Shown: positions 42,361 to 49,598, numbered from the stretch's first letter. The stretch: DNA of 64,000 nucleotides from Streptomyces sp. YS415 (GCF_023544665.1 NZ_JAMJFL010000012.1:62001-126000), one strand, 5' to 3'. Program-made: numbers and translations. The notes: generated by a model not told the origin, from the sequence alone.

Positions 42361-42932
42361 TGATAGTTCTCCAGAGATTCCATTTCATTCCAAATGGCGA
42401 ATGTGACCCGGTACGGCCCGGCAACTCTGGCGCGCTGAAGGGATCGCCCAAGTTCCCATAGCTTTTCTTGGGTCGGAATAAGCGGCGAGCGAGGAATGTC
42501 GGATAGGTGAATCGAACCCCAGAAATGGCGCAGCTTGAACATGCGCTCCTGGTCAGCCTTCCATATTCCCTTTTCTGACTGGAATGCACGAACTTGACGC
42601 CAAAGGCTAGTGTAAATTTCTGGGGAGACTATCGCAATGTCGACGTCCGACGTGTCGCTAAAAGGGCGGTATCGCGCTTTTGGTTTAATGCTAAAACCTA
42701 GCTTAGCCGATCCCACGGTGTAAACATCTCGGTTAGGGTGAACACCGAGGGCGCTCGCCACGGCCTCGCGGAGCGTTGCGTGCGTTGTGCGGTCAATAGC
42801 TACACAAGACCCATGAGTCAGAAACTCACGAACCACGGGCAGAGGGCCACTATGCCTCTTTAGCCCTTCCTTGAATTCGACTAACGCACGACTAATTGCG
42901 TTTTCGAGCTCGCTATCATTCGCGGCGCTCAA
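42318..42932 (-). CDS. Nucleotidyltransferase-like protein paired with DUF262
   Basis: 204 residues. The signature Gly74-Ser75 (YTVGSAKLGFSI) and Asp96-x-Asp98 (FSDTSDVDIAIVS) are those of the pol-beta nucleotidyltransferase fold. A basic insertion (KPKARYR) lies between them, reminiscent of CD-NTase/SMODS-like or tRNA-modifying NTases. There is no clear third carboxylate. The TTG start gives MSAANDSELENA; no better start is visible. It is the first gene of a two-gene unit with DUF262 and has AT-rich codons. The function is unknown; a defence or toxin-type role is inferred from context. Confidence 0.75.
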   Translation of the reverse strand: MSAANDSELENAISRALVEFKEGLKRHSGPLPVVREFLTHGSCVAIDRTTHATLREAVASALGVHPNRDVYTVGSAKLGFSIKPKARYRPFSDTSDVDIAIVSPEIYTSLWRQVRAFQSEKGIWKADQERMFKLRHFWGSIHLSDIPRSPLIPTQEKLWELGRSLQRARVAGPYRVTFAIWNEMESLENYQCRAVAACQETSQL

Positions 42933-43474
42933 CAGGGGCCACCCCGTTCAATTGACCAGTGCATGCAATTTTGCACGATGGTAATGTTTTCGCTTTTTGG
43001 TATCAGTTGAGCAGTCTAGCCGTTCCTGCCTGACTCCGGTGACGTCACGTCAGAAGTTACGTCCCAGTAGGCATTCAGGCGAGGCCTCCCGCTTTACGCG
43101 TCGGCCTTCGGCGATCGCATGGCCGTAGTTCGCGTCAGGAGGTACGGCTGCCACCGGCCAGGATCTTGCCTCGGCTGGTCCGTTCGGCAACGCTCGTTGT
43201 CTTGGTTTTTCTCCAGTGCGCTGACAGCCGCCATCGTTCACCGCCGTACGTGCACCCCGCCTGACCTGCCCGCGCCCCCACGGACGCCCCGGACGGCCGA
43301 GCGGCCAGTTGGAAAGCGTGCGCTCCGTCAGCGCGCTTGAGGGGGGACGGCAACGGGACCCGTCAGCGCCCGTGGACCCTGTGCGGGCCGGCAGTACCCT
43401 CGCGGGAGTCGAAACCGCCCCTGACCAGGACGCACGTACTGCCCGCTTGACGCTCCTGAAAGCCCTTCCTGTGA
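42933..43474. other. Non-coding stretch between the NTase unit and the restriction cassette
   Basis: The left part (42933-43020) is AT-rich and carries the promoter region of the NTase gene, with a GTGCA/TGCAC imperfect dyad near 42960-42977. The rest is GC-rich; open frames here have Arg/Pro-rich translations without motifs. A 29-nt sequence at 43191-43219 is repeated at the right end of the element. No gene seen. Confidence 0.5.
43191..43219 (+). repeat. Left copy of a 29-nt imperfect direct repeat flanking the restriction cassette
   Basis: Begins CGCTCGTTGTC and ends TCCAGTGC. It matches 49332-49360 at 24 of 29 positions. The two copies bracket the ScoMcrA-like, coiled-coil and MrcB-like genes. 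Confidence 0.55.
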
Positions 43475-43511
43475 CGTGGCGGCGTCTACGGCGCGAGTAG
43501 ACGCCGCCACG
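43475..43511. terminator. Terminator of the ScoMcrA-like gene
   Basis: A perfect 15-bp stem (CGTGGCGGCGTCTAC at 43475-43489, complement at 43497-43511) with a 7-nt loop, 7 nt after the stop of the leftward gene. Confidence 0.8.
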
Positions 43512-43517
43512 CACGAG

Positions 43518-45188
43518 TCAATCGAGCATGGCCTCATGGAGGCGTCGCGCAGTAGCAGTGAGCAGGCGCCGAAGCTTGTCCCTGTTCTCGCCGTAGGTCT
43601 TGAGGGCGTGGCAGTTCGGGCACAAGGCGATCATGTTCCAAGGGACATCGGGTCCCTTCTTGGCGAGGTCTTTGACGTGGTCGACCTGCAAGATTGGCAG
43701 GCCGGCTGTGGTCAGCTCGGTGGGGTGGCCTGCGCAGTCAGGGCTTTCGCACCTGCCGCGGCAGCGCTTGATGACGGCAGCTCGCGCACTAGGGTCGCGG
43801 ACGTACTTGTCGGCCAGTGTCGGCTTCTTCATCTGGCCACGCCGCTCGGCGTTCGCCTCCGCCTTCTGCGCCAGCCGCCGATACGCATCCTCGTCGCTCT
43901 CCTCGACGCCGGGGGCTTCAAGGGCAAGGTCGCTGGGACGGTAGTCGCCAGTGTCGTCGTGGAGCTCCCCTGTATCGGCGTCCAGCGCTTCGAGCACTTC
44001 GGCGGGCCATGTCTCCCGCTCCGGGGAAGGAACCGGCGCCAGCACCCAAAGGAACTCACGACGGGGCAGCTTGTCTTCTCCAACGCCCCACCGCAGTCGG
44101 CGTTGCACGATCACGGCCCAGGTTTCGAAGCTGAACTGTCCCTGGAACGGCTTGTGCCAGTAGCGCAACGGGCGGCCGGCCGTCTGGTGTTCGGCCATGA
44201 GCTCGTTGCCGTCAGTGAGTTTCTGGTCGCCAGAAAGCCCGTCGCCAACGTAGGCGATCCAGTTGGTGTCCGGGATGCGCCCATCGGCGTAGGGGCCCTT
44301 GTCGTCCGAGAAGGCGCTCACGATGCCGTCGGCGAGGCAGCCGATCCCCGCCATCTTCTGCCCACCGTAGGACCGCCAAATGGCGTCTCGATCCTTGAAG
44401 TTTTCCCCAAGCAGAGGGCGCAGAGCATCCGGCCATCTGCCGGCGAGCAACTCGTGGAGGCCGAAGTCTTCGAGCAAGTCTGCTGGAAGGGGATGGAAGT
44501 AGCGCAGGATCAGTCCGGCAGCTGCTGATGCCGCGGCATCCGGGTGCGAGCGGAGCAGGTTGTAGTCATCCTCGCGCAGACCGCCAAGGGGATTGACCTC
44601 GTTCAGGGACTCCAGTGTGGGGCGCCGCCCTCGACTGGTCAGGTTGAGTTTTTGCCCCTGCTCGATGGTCCACAGCTCATCGCGAACGAGTGCCCAGAAC
44701 GGGTAGCGGGCCCCGTCCACGCCGTCTTCCACTTGTCCGTGCTTCACCAGCAGAGGTGCGACAGCATCACGGGTGGTCGACCATGTCTGCATGCGGGGTG
44801 CTCCGGCCAGGGCCTGGCCGATTGCCCAGAGCAGGAGAACGGGACGGTGCAGGGCGGGCCCCGTGGCTCGTCGGGCCGGCCGGACGTCACCCACTCGCCG
44901 GTGAAAGGACTTGGGGGGCTCCACCACGGTGAAGCCCTCCCTCTTCAGCCATGCCACTGCATGCCTGAGGCCCCCGCTGAGCTCCGACGGCTTGAGTGCT
45001 GTCCCGAAGTCGTACTGGTGAGCGACGCCAGCTATGGCCTTCGAGTCGTACATGTTCCCCTCGTGCTCTAGGAGATAGGTAGCCGCGGCGCGATAGCCGT
45101 AGGTGTCCCGGAACGCCTCCGGGCCGATCCGGTCGTGCTCCGCAATCGCCTGCAGGATGCCTGCACGAGTGATCTCAGACGGTGCCAT
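43518..45188 (-). CDS. ScoMcrA-like type IV restriction endonuclease (SBD-SRA-HNH)
   Basis: 556 residues. In order it has a helical head domain (to about residue 90; ITRAGILQAIAEHDRIGPEA), a sulfur-binding-type domain (about 108-270; ALHRPVLLLWAIGQALAG and YPFWALVRDELW), an SRA-like domain (about 290-400; TAGRPLRYWHKPFQGQFSFE), a charged linker, and a C-terminal HNH nuclease (about 470-535; PILQVDHVKDLAKKG, then ALCPNCHALKTYG, with a structural Cys in CESPDCAGH). This is the architecture of S. coelicolor ScoMcrA, which cuts phosphorothioated and 5-methylcytosine DNA. The ATG at 45188 (MAPSEITRAG) was chosen because homologous sequence begins there. Confidence 0.9.
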   Translation of the reverse strand: MAPSEITRAGILQAIAEHDRIGPEAFRDTYGYRAAATYLLEHEGNMYDSKAIAGVAHQYDFGTALKPSELSGGLRHAVAWLKREGFTVVEPPKSFHRRVGDVRPARRATGPALHRPVLLLWAIGQALAGAPRMQTWSTTRDAVAPLLVKHGQVEDGVDGARYPFWALVRDELWTIEQGQKLNLTSRGRRPTLESLNEVNPLGGLREDDYNLLRSHPDAAASAAAGLILRYFHPLPADLLEDFGLHELLAGRWPDALRPLLGENFKDRDAIWRSYGGQKMAGIGCLADGIVSAFSDDKGPYADGRIPDTNWIAYVGDGLSGDQKLTDGNELMAEHQTAGRPLRYWHKPFQGQFSFETWAVIVQRRLRWGVGEDKLPRREFLWVLAPVPSPERETWPAEVLEALDADTGELHDDTGDYRPSDLALEAPGVEESDEDAYRRLAQKAEANAERRGQMKKPTLADKYVRDPSARAAVIKRCRGRCESPDCAGHPTELTTAGLPILQVDHVKDLAKKGPDVPWNMIALCPNCHALKTYGENRDKLRRLLTATARRLHEAMLD

Positions 45189-45357
45189 GAGCGACACCGT
45201 AAAGCAGGGCACTGACAGCGGACCCTGACATGCCTCGCGCTGCGGCCGGTTCGTACGTCGCTGGCTGGACTGAGACCCCGTAGCACCGAAGTGCCTTGGT
45301 ATCCAACTGACGCAGCCGGGTTGGCAATGGCAAGTCGGTATCACAGCGCTGTGGCGG

Positions 45358-45582
45358 TCAACGACTTCTGCTGGAGACCAATGTCGTGCGCGTCCAGGCG
45401 ATGAGTTGGCGGACGATCGCCTGAGCGCGGGCACTGTGCTTGGGGAAGAACGGCAGCAACGCGAGAGCAGGCACGGAGGCCAGCGTCACGACGAACAAGG
45501 GAAGTAGGGCAAGAAGGACAATGAGCGCTCGCTGCACCCAGCGGGCGCCGTTGATGACAGCTGACCATGAGGACGGGGCCAT
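45358..45582 (-). CDS. Small membrane protein
   Basis: 74 residues with a hydrophobic hairpin (ALIVLLALLPLFVVTLASVP and on to ALALLPFF) and a basic C-terminal half. The family is not recognised. A weak AAAGGA lies 12 nt before the ATG; an in-frame GTG at 45627 is an alternative start. It sits between the type IV enzyme and the divergent coiled-coil gene. Whether it is a real gene is moderately uncertain. Confidence 0.45.
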   Translation of the reverse strand: MAPSSWSAVINGARWVQRALIVLLALLPLFVVTLASVPALALLPFFPKHSARAQAIVRQLIAWTRTTLVSSRSR

Positions 45583-45703
45583 GACGGATGTGTTCCTTTC
45601 GGAGCAGGCACTTGAGAACTCATCCACAGTCGGTGGCGTCCGGTAGGTTGCGAAAGCGGCAATGGTTGCCAGCAGCGTGACAACCGATCAGGGGTGGTGA
45701 GCG

Positions 45704-47332
45704 TTGGCTAAGGAAGGGCCCGCAGCTGGGAGTTCGTCCGAGCTGGAACGAGGTGAGGTTCCGGAAGTTGCCGCGCTCGGCAACGCGTTGACATCTTTGT
45801 TCAACACCCTGGAAGTGACACAGAACGCGTACGCCGTCCGCATCTCTATGGACAAGTCCATTGTCTCCCGCTACCTGAGGGGTCGAAGAGTTGCGACAGA
45901 GGACTTCATCGATCGCCTGATGCGGGAGGTCGAAGTTCGGCGTGGTGCTTCGGTTCAGCCAGAGGTGCGTCGAAGGGTGACGAAGCTCCGGCTCGACGCT
46001 CTCAAGGTAACCGACCCCGCCACATACGAATTGGAGGAACTGCGCGCCGAAATGCTCGAATCGGGGCGCAAGGTTCAAATGCTCGTCAGGCATCAGGAAG
46101 CCCTGCACGACCTCTTGGAGAAGAGGGAGTCAGCAGTGCGCGCAGTACAGGAAGAATTGGAGACTGTACGGCAGGACTGGACCGTGGATCTGGCACGTGC
46201 GGAGCGTGCCGAAGTCGAGCTGCGTGAACGGGTCGAACGGCACTCCACTGAGCGTGGACGACTCTTCCAAGAGATCACCCGGCTCAAGGCCGAGATTTCC
46301 GAGATTGCGAGACTCAAGGCCGGGGCGGAACAAAGGTGCGCCGAGCTGGAAGAGCAAGTCAGTCTGATGGAAGAGGAACTAGCCACTCGGCTTGGCGCGA
46401 CTGGGGAACCTGCGCTTCCCCTTGCTGCTCTCAAGGGGCAGTTGGCGGAACTAGTGGAGGCTGGGGAACAGCGGGAGGCGTCGAGGGAAGTCGTGGAGGC
46501 AGCGTGGGGTCGGCCCATCGGTGAGCTCGCGGAATTGGTCGAGTGGCTCCGAGAGCGTCGGGACCATAGCCGCGCCGACCGGTTGATCACGGAAGTTGTT
46601 CACGCGCGGAAAGTTGGTGAATTGGCCGAGTTTGGCAACCTGGTCAGGAGTCCGCGAGGATATTTGCCAACCATTCTCGTCAAGGAGGCAGCAGATATTC
46701 GAAGGCCGCAGGAAATTATTCTCCTCCAGGTTGAGTGGGGCGGCGTCTCGCAACCTTTAAACGTGAAGGAAAGTATTCTAAACTTCCTATGTCGTTCTCT
46801 TCGGGATGAAAGTGAAGTTGTCGAGACGCTGGCCCTTCTAGATCCGAATGATGCGACTACGTTCGCGACCCTTAAGGGAATCCGTGCGCGAACAGGATAC
46901 GAACAGCGCTACGTGACAACCGTGACGCAGCTTGAGTCGATAGGATGCGGCAGCGTAGCCGTGGCGCTTTGTGTAAACATGTTTAGAAGCCATCATCGAC
47001 TGAAGGCGATGCTAAGCGGGTTGACTGACAGGCAGTGCGTACAATTCACGCATATCCTGCTCCGATCGGAACCGATCGAGCTGATCACCCATTGGCTGGT
47101 AAGAGAGTTCGATTTCGTGCCAGTTCCAATTGCCGAAGACAACCGACTCGACCATCGAGTAGCAATTTTCGCCGACACGCTGAGAGACGCGGGTCGACTC
47201 TCAGAGGTGCGAACGGTGATCGCTGCCACCACTCCGAGAGGAGATTATTCCCCCTCCCTCCTCCGCTACCTGGAGAGCGCTCCACCACAGCCTGAACGAG
47301 ATTCCGGAAGCCGCAACGACCGGGAGGCGTGA
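45704..47332 (+). CDS. HTH/coiled-coil protein of unknown function in the defence cassette
   Basis: 542 residues. The N-terminus holds an XRE-like HTH (VRISMDKSIVSRYLRGRRVA), followed by a long coiled coil (about 110-230; heptads such as EELRAEMLESGRK and FQEITRLKAEISEIARLKAG) and a C-terminal helical-repeat half (about 250-530; ELAELVEWLRERRDHSRADR, then DPNDATTFATLKGIRARTGY). TTG start. The second half is noticeably AT-richer (roughly 46590-47280). Proteins with this layout are frequent in streptomycetes, but I know no function. It could be a regulator or sensor for the flanking nucleases. Confidence 0.75.
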   Translation: MAKEGPAAGSSSELERGEVPEVAALGNALTSLFNTLEVTQNAYAVRISMDKSIVSRYLRGRRVATEDFIDRLMREVEVRRGASVQPEVRRRVTKLRLDALKVTDPATYELEELRAEMLESGRKVQMLVRHQEALHDLLEKRESAVRAVQEELETVRQDWTVDLARAERAEVELRERVERHSTERGRLFQEITRLKAEISEIARLKAGAEQRCAELEEQVSLMEEELATRLGATGEPALPLAALKGQLAELVEAGEQREASREVVEAAWGRPIGELAELVEWLRERRDHSRADRLITEVVHARKVGELAEFGNLVRSPRGYLPTILVKEAADIRRPQEIILLQVEWGGVSQPLNVKESILNFLCRSLRDESEVVETLALLDPNDATTFATLKGIRARTGYEQRYVTTVTQLESIGCGSVAVALCVNMFRSHHRLKAMLSGLTDRQCVQFTHILLRSEPIELITHWLVREFDFVPVPIAEDNRLDHRVAIFADTLRDAGRLSEVRTVIAATTPRGDYSPSLLRYLESAPPQPERDSGSRNDREA

Positions 47333-47534
47333 GGGCATCGGACCGGAGTCTGCGCGCAGTTCCCCCAGGTATCCCCCGGCAAGGGCCAGCGACTGGGAAT
47401 CCCCAGGCCACAAGGGGCAGGGGGAGCCCGCTGTAAAACTGTCCACGACAGACCTCCTCGGCCATGCGAAGCACGGGAGGCCGGCCGGCGTTGAGCCCAG
47501 GAGACGCGGGCCCGGCCCGGTTCAAGGGCAAGTC

Positions 47535-48611
47535 TCAGGCGAGGCCCGCGGCCACGGCGGACGGGGACCCGGCCCAGCCCTCGTCTGTCCGCCACACTGC
47601 TGCGATGCCGTGGTGCTCAAGGAGCCGGACGTACACCTCGCCAACGGGTTCCGAGAACAAGGCCATCTTGTGTGGCTGCGCGTCCTCTGGATACAGGCAG
47701 AAGGCGTAGGTAGCGAGCTGCCCTAGGGCCTCGCGTACGGCTCCCGTGGCGTTCCCCCGGCGGACGAACTTGGCTTCAGCGAGCCAGTGGATTCCATTCC
47801 TGATGATGACCAGGTCCCGCGGATGCACGTTGGTGCCTACCTCGACGCCCTGCTCTCGGAGGTACGTGCCGTACTGCTGCACGAGAGTCTCGTGGCTGCG
47901 GCTCTTGCGGAGCCGTCGTGCTGTCACTACCTGGACGTACTCTTCATCGCTCTTGGGCGCGAAGTGAAGGAGGGTCTCTGGGGACTGTGTGGGAGGCTGT
48001 TCGACCACCGTGACGATGGTGTCGCGGGTGGTCTGACGCACTTCCTCACGGACTGCCAGGGCGTCTTGGTACAGAGCGATCATGCGGCTGAGGTCGGCAC
48101 GCAACGTCTGCTCGTCAGGCAACGCAGCGATGTCATAGGTGGTGGCCAGGATGTTGCCGGCCTGGTACGAGCGCGGCAACCCTGGCTGGTTACCGAGGTC
48201 GATCGTGACATCCAAACCAGCCCTTGCCTCGGTCGGCAGGGCTTCCCTGATGGCTTCTGCTTGCGCTGCCAGCCTTTGACGTGCTTCGCGGGTGCCCAGG
48301 GCTTTAGTGATTTCGGTGACGCCTTGGTTGAGGCTGAGCGCGAAGGTCTTCCTGTCCTCGGCGAGGAGGTAGACGAGGTACATGCCGCGCGTAGCGGTAG
48401 TTGTCTCATCGGGGTCGAAGAACGACACCCACGGGCAGACCGCAGCGTTCCCCCTTCCGGGGCTGCCCTCGACGAGATAGCCGGCCGGCACCAAGTGCCC
48501 AATCTTGTCCGGCGCCGCGCGGAGCAGTCGTGCAGCGTCACTGCTTGTGCTGGCGGCGGCGCCCACCCCGAAGGTGGTCCCGACCTGGCTGAGGAAGTTG
48601 CTGAGCTCCAT
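47535..48611 (-). CDS. MrcB_N-domain / PD-(D/E)xK nuclease, putative type IV restriction enzyme
   Basis: 358 residues. The N-terminal 160 residues match the MrcB_N/DUF3578 modified-DNA-reading domain (AAVCPWVSFFDPDE, ATRGMYLVYLLAEDRKTF, then LSLNQGVTEITKALG). The C-terminus has a PD-(D/E)xK nuclease core with Asp266 (HPRDLVIIRNG), Glu279-x-Lys281 (IHWLAEAKFVRRG) and a downstream Gln298 (ALGQLATYAF). A linker of about 70 residues joins them. This would be a single-chain enzyme that cuts modified DNA without the McrBC GTPase. The ATG at 48611 was preferred because the domain starts at once; no strong ribosome-binding site is visible. Confidence 0.8.
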   Translation of the reverse strand: MELSNFLSQVGTTFGVGAAASTSSDAARLLRAAPDKIGHLVPAGYLVEGSPGRGNAAVCPWVSFFDPDETTTATRGMYLVYLLAEDRKTFALSLNQGVTEITKALGTREARQRLAAQAEAIREALPTEARAGLDVTIDLGNQPGLPRSYQAGNILATTYDIAALPDEQTLRADLSRMIALYQDALAVREEVRQTTRDTIVTVVEQPPTQSPETLLHFAPKSDEEYVQVVTARRLRKSRSHETLVQQYGTYLREQGVEVGTNVHPRDLVIIRNGIHWLAEAKFVRRGNATGAVREALGQLATYAFCLYPEDAQPHKMALFSEPVGEVYVRLLEHHGIAAVWRTDEGWAGSPSAVAAGLA

Positions 48612-48830
48612 AGCGCGGATGCTACGTGCGCACACTGACAGGCGCCCATGTCCATATCACTGCACCAGAGTTGGCGATGGCCACTTCATCCTGTGTCGGC
48701 AGCCGCGGAGACTAGTCCGTCATGGCGGCTCGCCGTCGCACATCAAGTGGTCAGGGCCCAAGAGGAGGCACGTAGTGGGCCGAGAAACTTGAGGGAGCAC
48801 AGCCCCAACCCCGTGCCTCCTCTCCGAGCA

Positions 48831-48956
48831 TCAGTAGTAGCTGCTAAACACCTCCTTGATCGCTGCCCAAAGAACGCGAACGCTCAATGAGACAACGATC
48901 TGCTTGGCGAGCTCTGCCGCTAGCTGTGCCCGATGAGTAGACGACTTGTCACTCAT
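48831..48956 (-). CDS. Small 41-residue ORF with strong ribosome-binding site
   Basis: Encodes MSDKSSTHRAQLAAELAKQI followed by an amphipathic/hydrophobic helix ending VFSSYY. A very good GGGAGGTGG lies 4 nt before the ATG. The family is not recognised; it could be a small membrane-active peptide, an antitoxin-like regulator or a fortuitous frame. It is the only plausible gene in the 876 bp between the MrcB-like gene and the right core. Confidence 0.45.
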   Translation of the reverse strand: MSDKSSTHRAQLAAELAKQIVVSLSVRVLWAAIKEVFSSYY

Positions 48957-49292
48957 ATCCCCACCTCCCTAGGTGATCTCAACCACCCGCAGGTGGCCCT
49001 CCCTCCGGATGGGTGTGGGGACAAGTGCCAAGGTAATGGCGTGAGTTGGGTCGTGCTACGCATTCAGCAAAATGCGTCCCTTGACAGGGCCAGATACGCG
49101 AGCACCTCCCGTGCACTGGCTTCCTGGTTCCTGACCTACTTCGGTGCTTGACGTGGCGTTGTGCTCAGGAAGCACACTTGCTGACGCCTGATGCATACAG
49201 CTCAAGCCATGGCCGATGAGACTGCTGAGGGGTGGGCGTGGGGCATCGACGGTCGATGCAAAAAATCCTGCAGGTCAGATGATTTTCGCTGC

Positions 49293-49322
49293 GCGGACTG
49301 TAAATCTGCCGACTCAGCCTTG
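49293..49322 (+). pseudogene. tRNA-Tyr fragment (anticodon arm and variable-loop region)
   Basis: GCGGA-CTGTAAA-TCTGC forms a complete anticodon stem-loop (49293-49309, one G-T wobble) with the GTA tyrosine anticodon. It is followed by CGACTCAGCCTT, which resembles the long variable arm of bacterial tRNA-Tyr. D-, T- and acceptor arms are missing. SLP1, the best known AICE carrying ScoMcrA, uses a tRNA-Tyr attachment site, so this looks like a relic of such a site. Confidence 0.55.
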
Positions 49323-49331
49323 CCTGCAAGC

Positions 49332-49360
49332 CGCTCGTTGTCCTTGTCTTTGTCCAGTGC
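49332..49360 (+). repeat. Right copy of the 29-nt imperfect direct repeat
   Basis: Partner of 43191-43219 (24 of 29 identical). It directly follows the tRNA-Tyr fragment and precedes the right arm-type repeat pair. Confidence 0.55.
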
Positions 49361-49379
49361 ACCAACGGACGCCGCCCCG

Positions 49380-49397
49380 AGGGCACAACGAGGGCAC
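49380..49397 (+). repeat. Putative integrase arm-type sites, right end
   Basis: AGGGCAC twice with an 11-bp period (49380 and 49391), inside a tandem duplication of GAGGGCACAAC (49379-49400). It has the same motif and period as the left end at 28331-28348. Confidence 0.5.
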
Positions 49398-49487
49398 AAC
49401 GGCTTCGCACGGCCTCAACGGCAGCCAACGCCAGCAAACGACATTTGCCTGGTCAGCGATGGGGCTTGACATTTTCCGCAGATGACG

Positions 49488-49522
49488 CGCCAAGGGGCGG
49501 CACCCCCGCACGGGTGCCGCCC
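49488..49522. repeat. attR core: 35-bp direct repeat containing a terminator hairpin
   Basis: Identical to the left core (28254-28288). The 11-bp stem is at 49495-49505 and 49512-49522, 77 nt past the stop of the leftward ppdK gene, which it can still terminate. Confidence 0.92.
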
Positions 49523-49598
49523 CCTTCTCGCGTTCCGGAGCCGCCGTGGATCGGTACTGAGGGTCGGGGACCCACGACGGCTCCGGAGCCTGGGACGG

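Larger units (their letters stand above)
28254..49522. mobile_element. Actinomycete integrative and conjugative element (AICE), about 21.2 kb
   Basis: Bounded by perfect 35-bp direct repeats, with a tyrosine integrase reading toward the left repeat. It contains the complete AICE set: int, xis, primase-polymerase and P-loop replication genes, an FtsK-type traB, Spd-like membrane proteins, and a XRE/Nudix/HD/GntR control block resembling the pSAM2 pra/pif/korSA system. The right part carries restriction- and defence-like cargo of lower GC. The flanks (excalibur gene and ppdK) are core genes, and removing the element plus one repeat restores a single intergenic terminator between them. All key replication and transfer genes look intact. 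Confidence 0.93.

Noticed and set aside
43050..43514. A gene between the NTase unit and the ScoMcrA-like gene
   Set aside because: The open frames here are Arg/Pro/Ser-rich, have no recognisable domain and no convincing start region, and one runs through the terminator stem.
45189..45434. N-terminal extension of the ScoMcrA-like protein
   Set aside because: The extra 82 codons encode Ser/Arg/Pro-rich sequence without homology features; the recognised head domain begins at the ATG at 45188.
48933..49151. A 72-codon plus-strand frame at the element's right end
   Set aside because: It overlaps the Shine-Dalgarno and start of the better-supported minus-strand small ORF and has no ribosome-binding site or motif.
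28254..49522. A prophage
   Set aside because: There are no capsid, terminase, portal, tail or lysis genes; the FtsK-type TraB, Spd proteins and prim-pol replication genes define an AICE instead.
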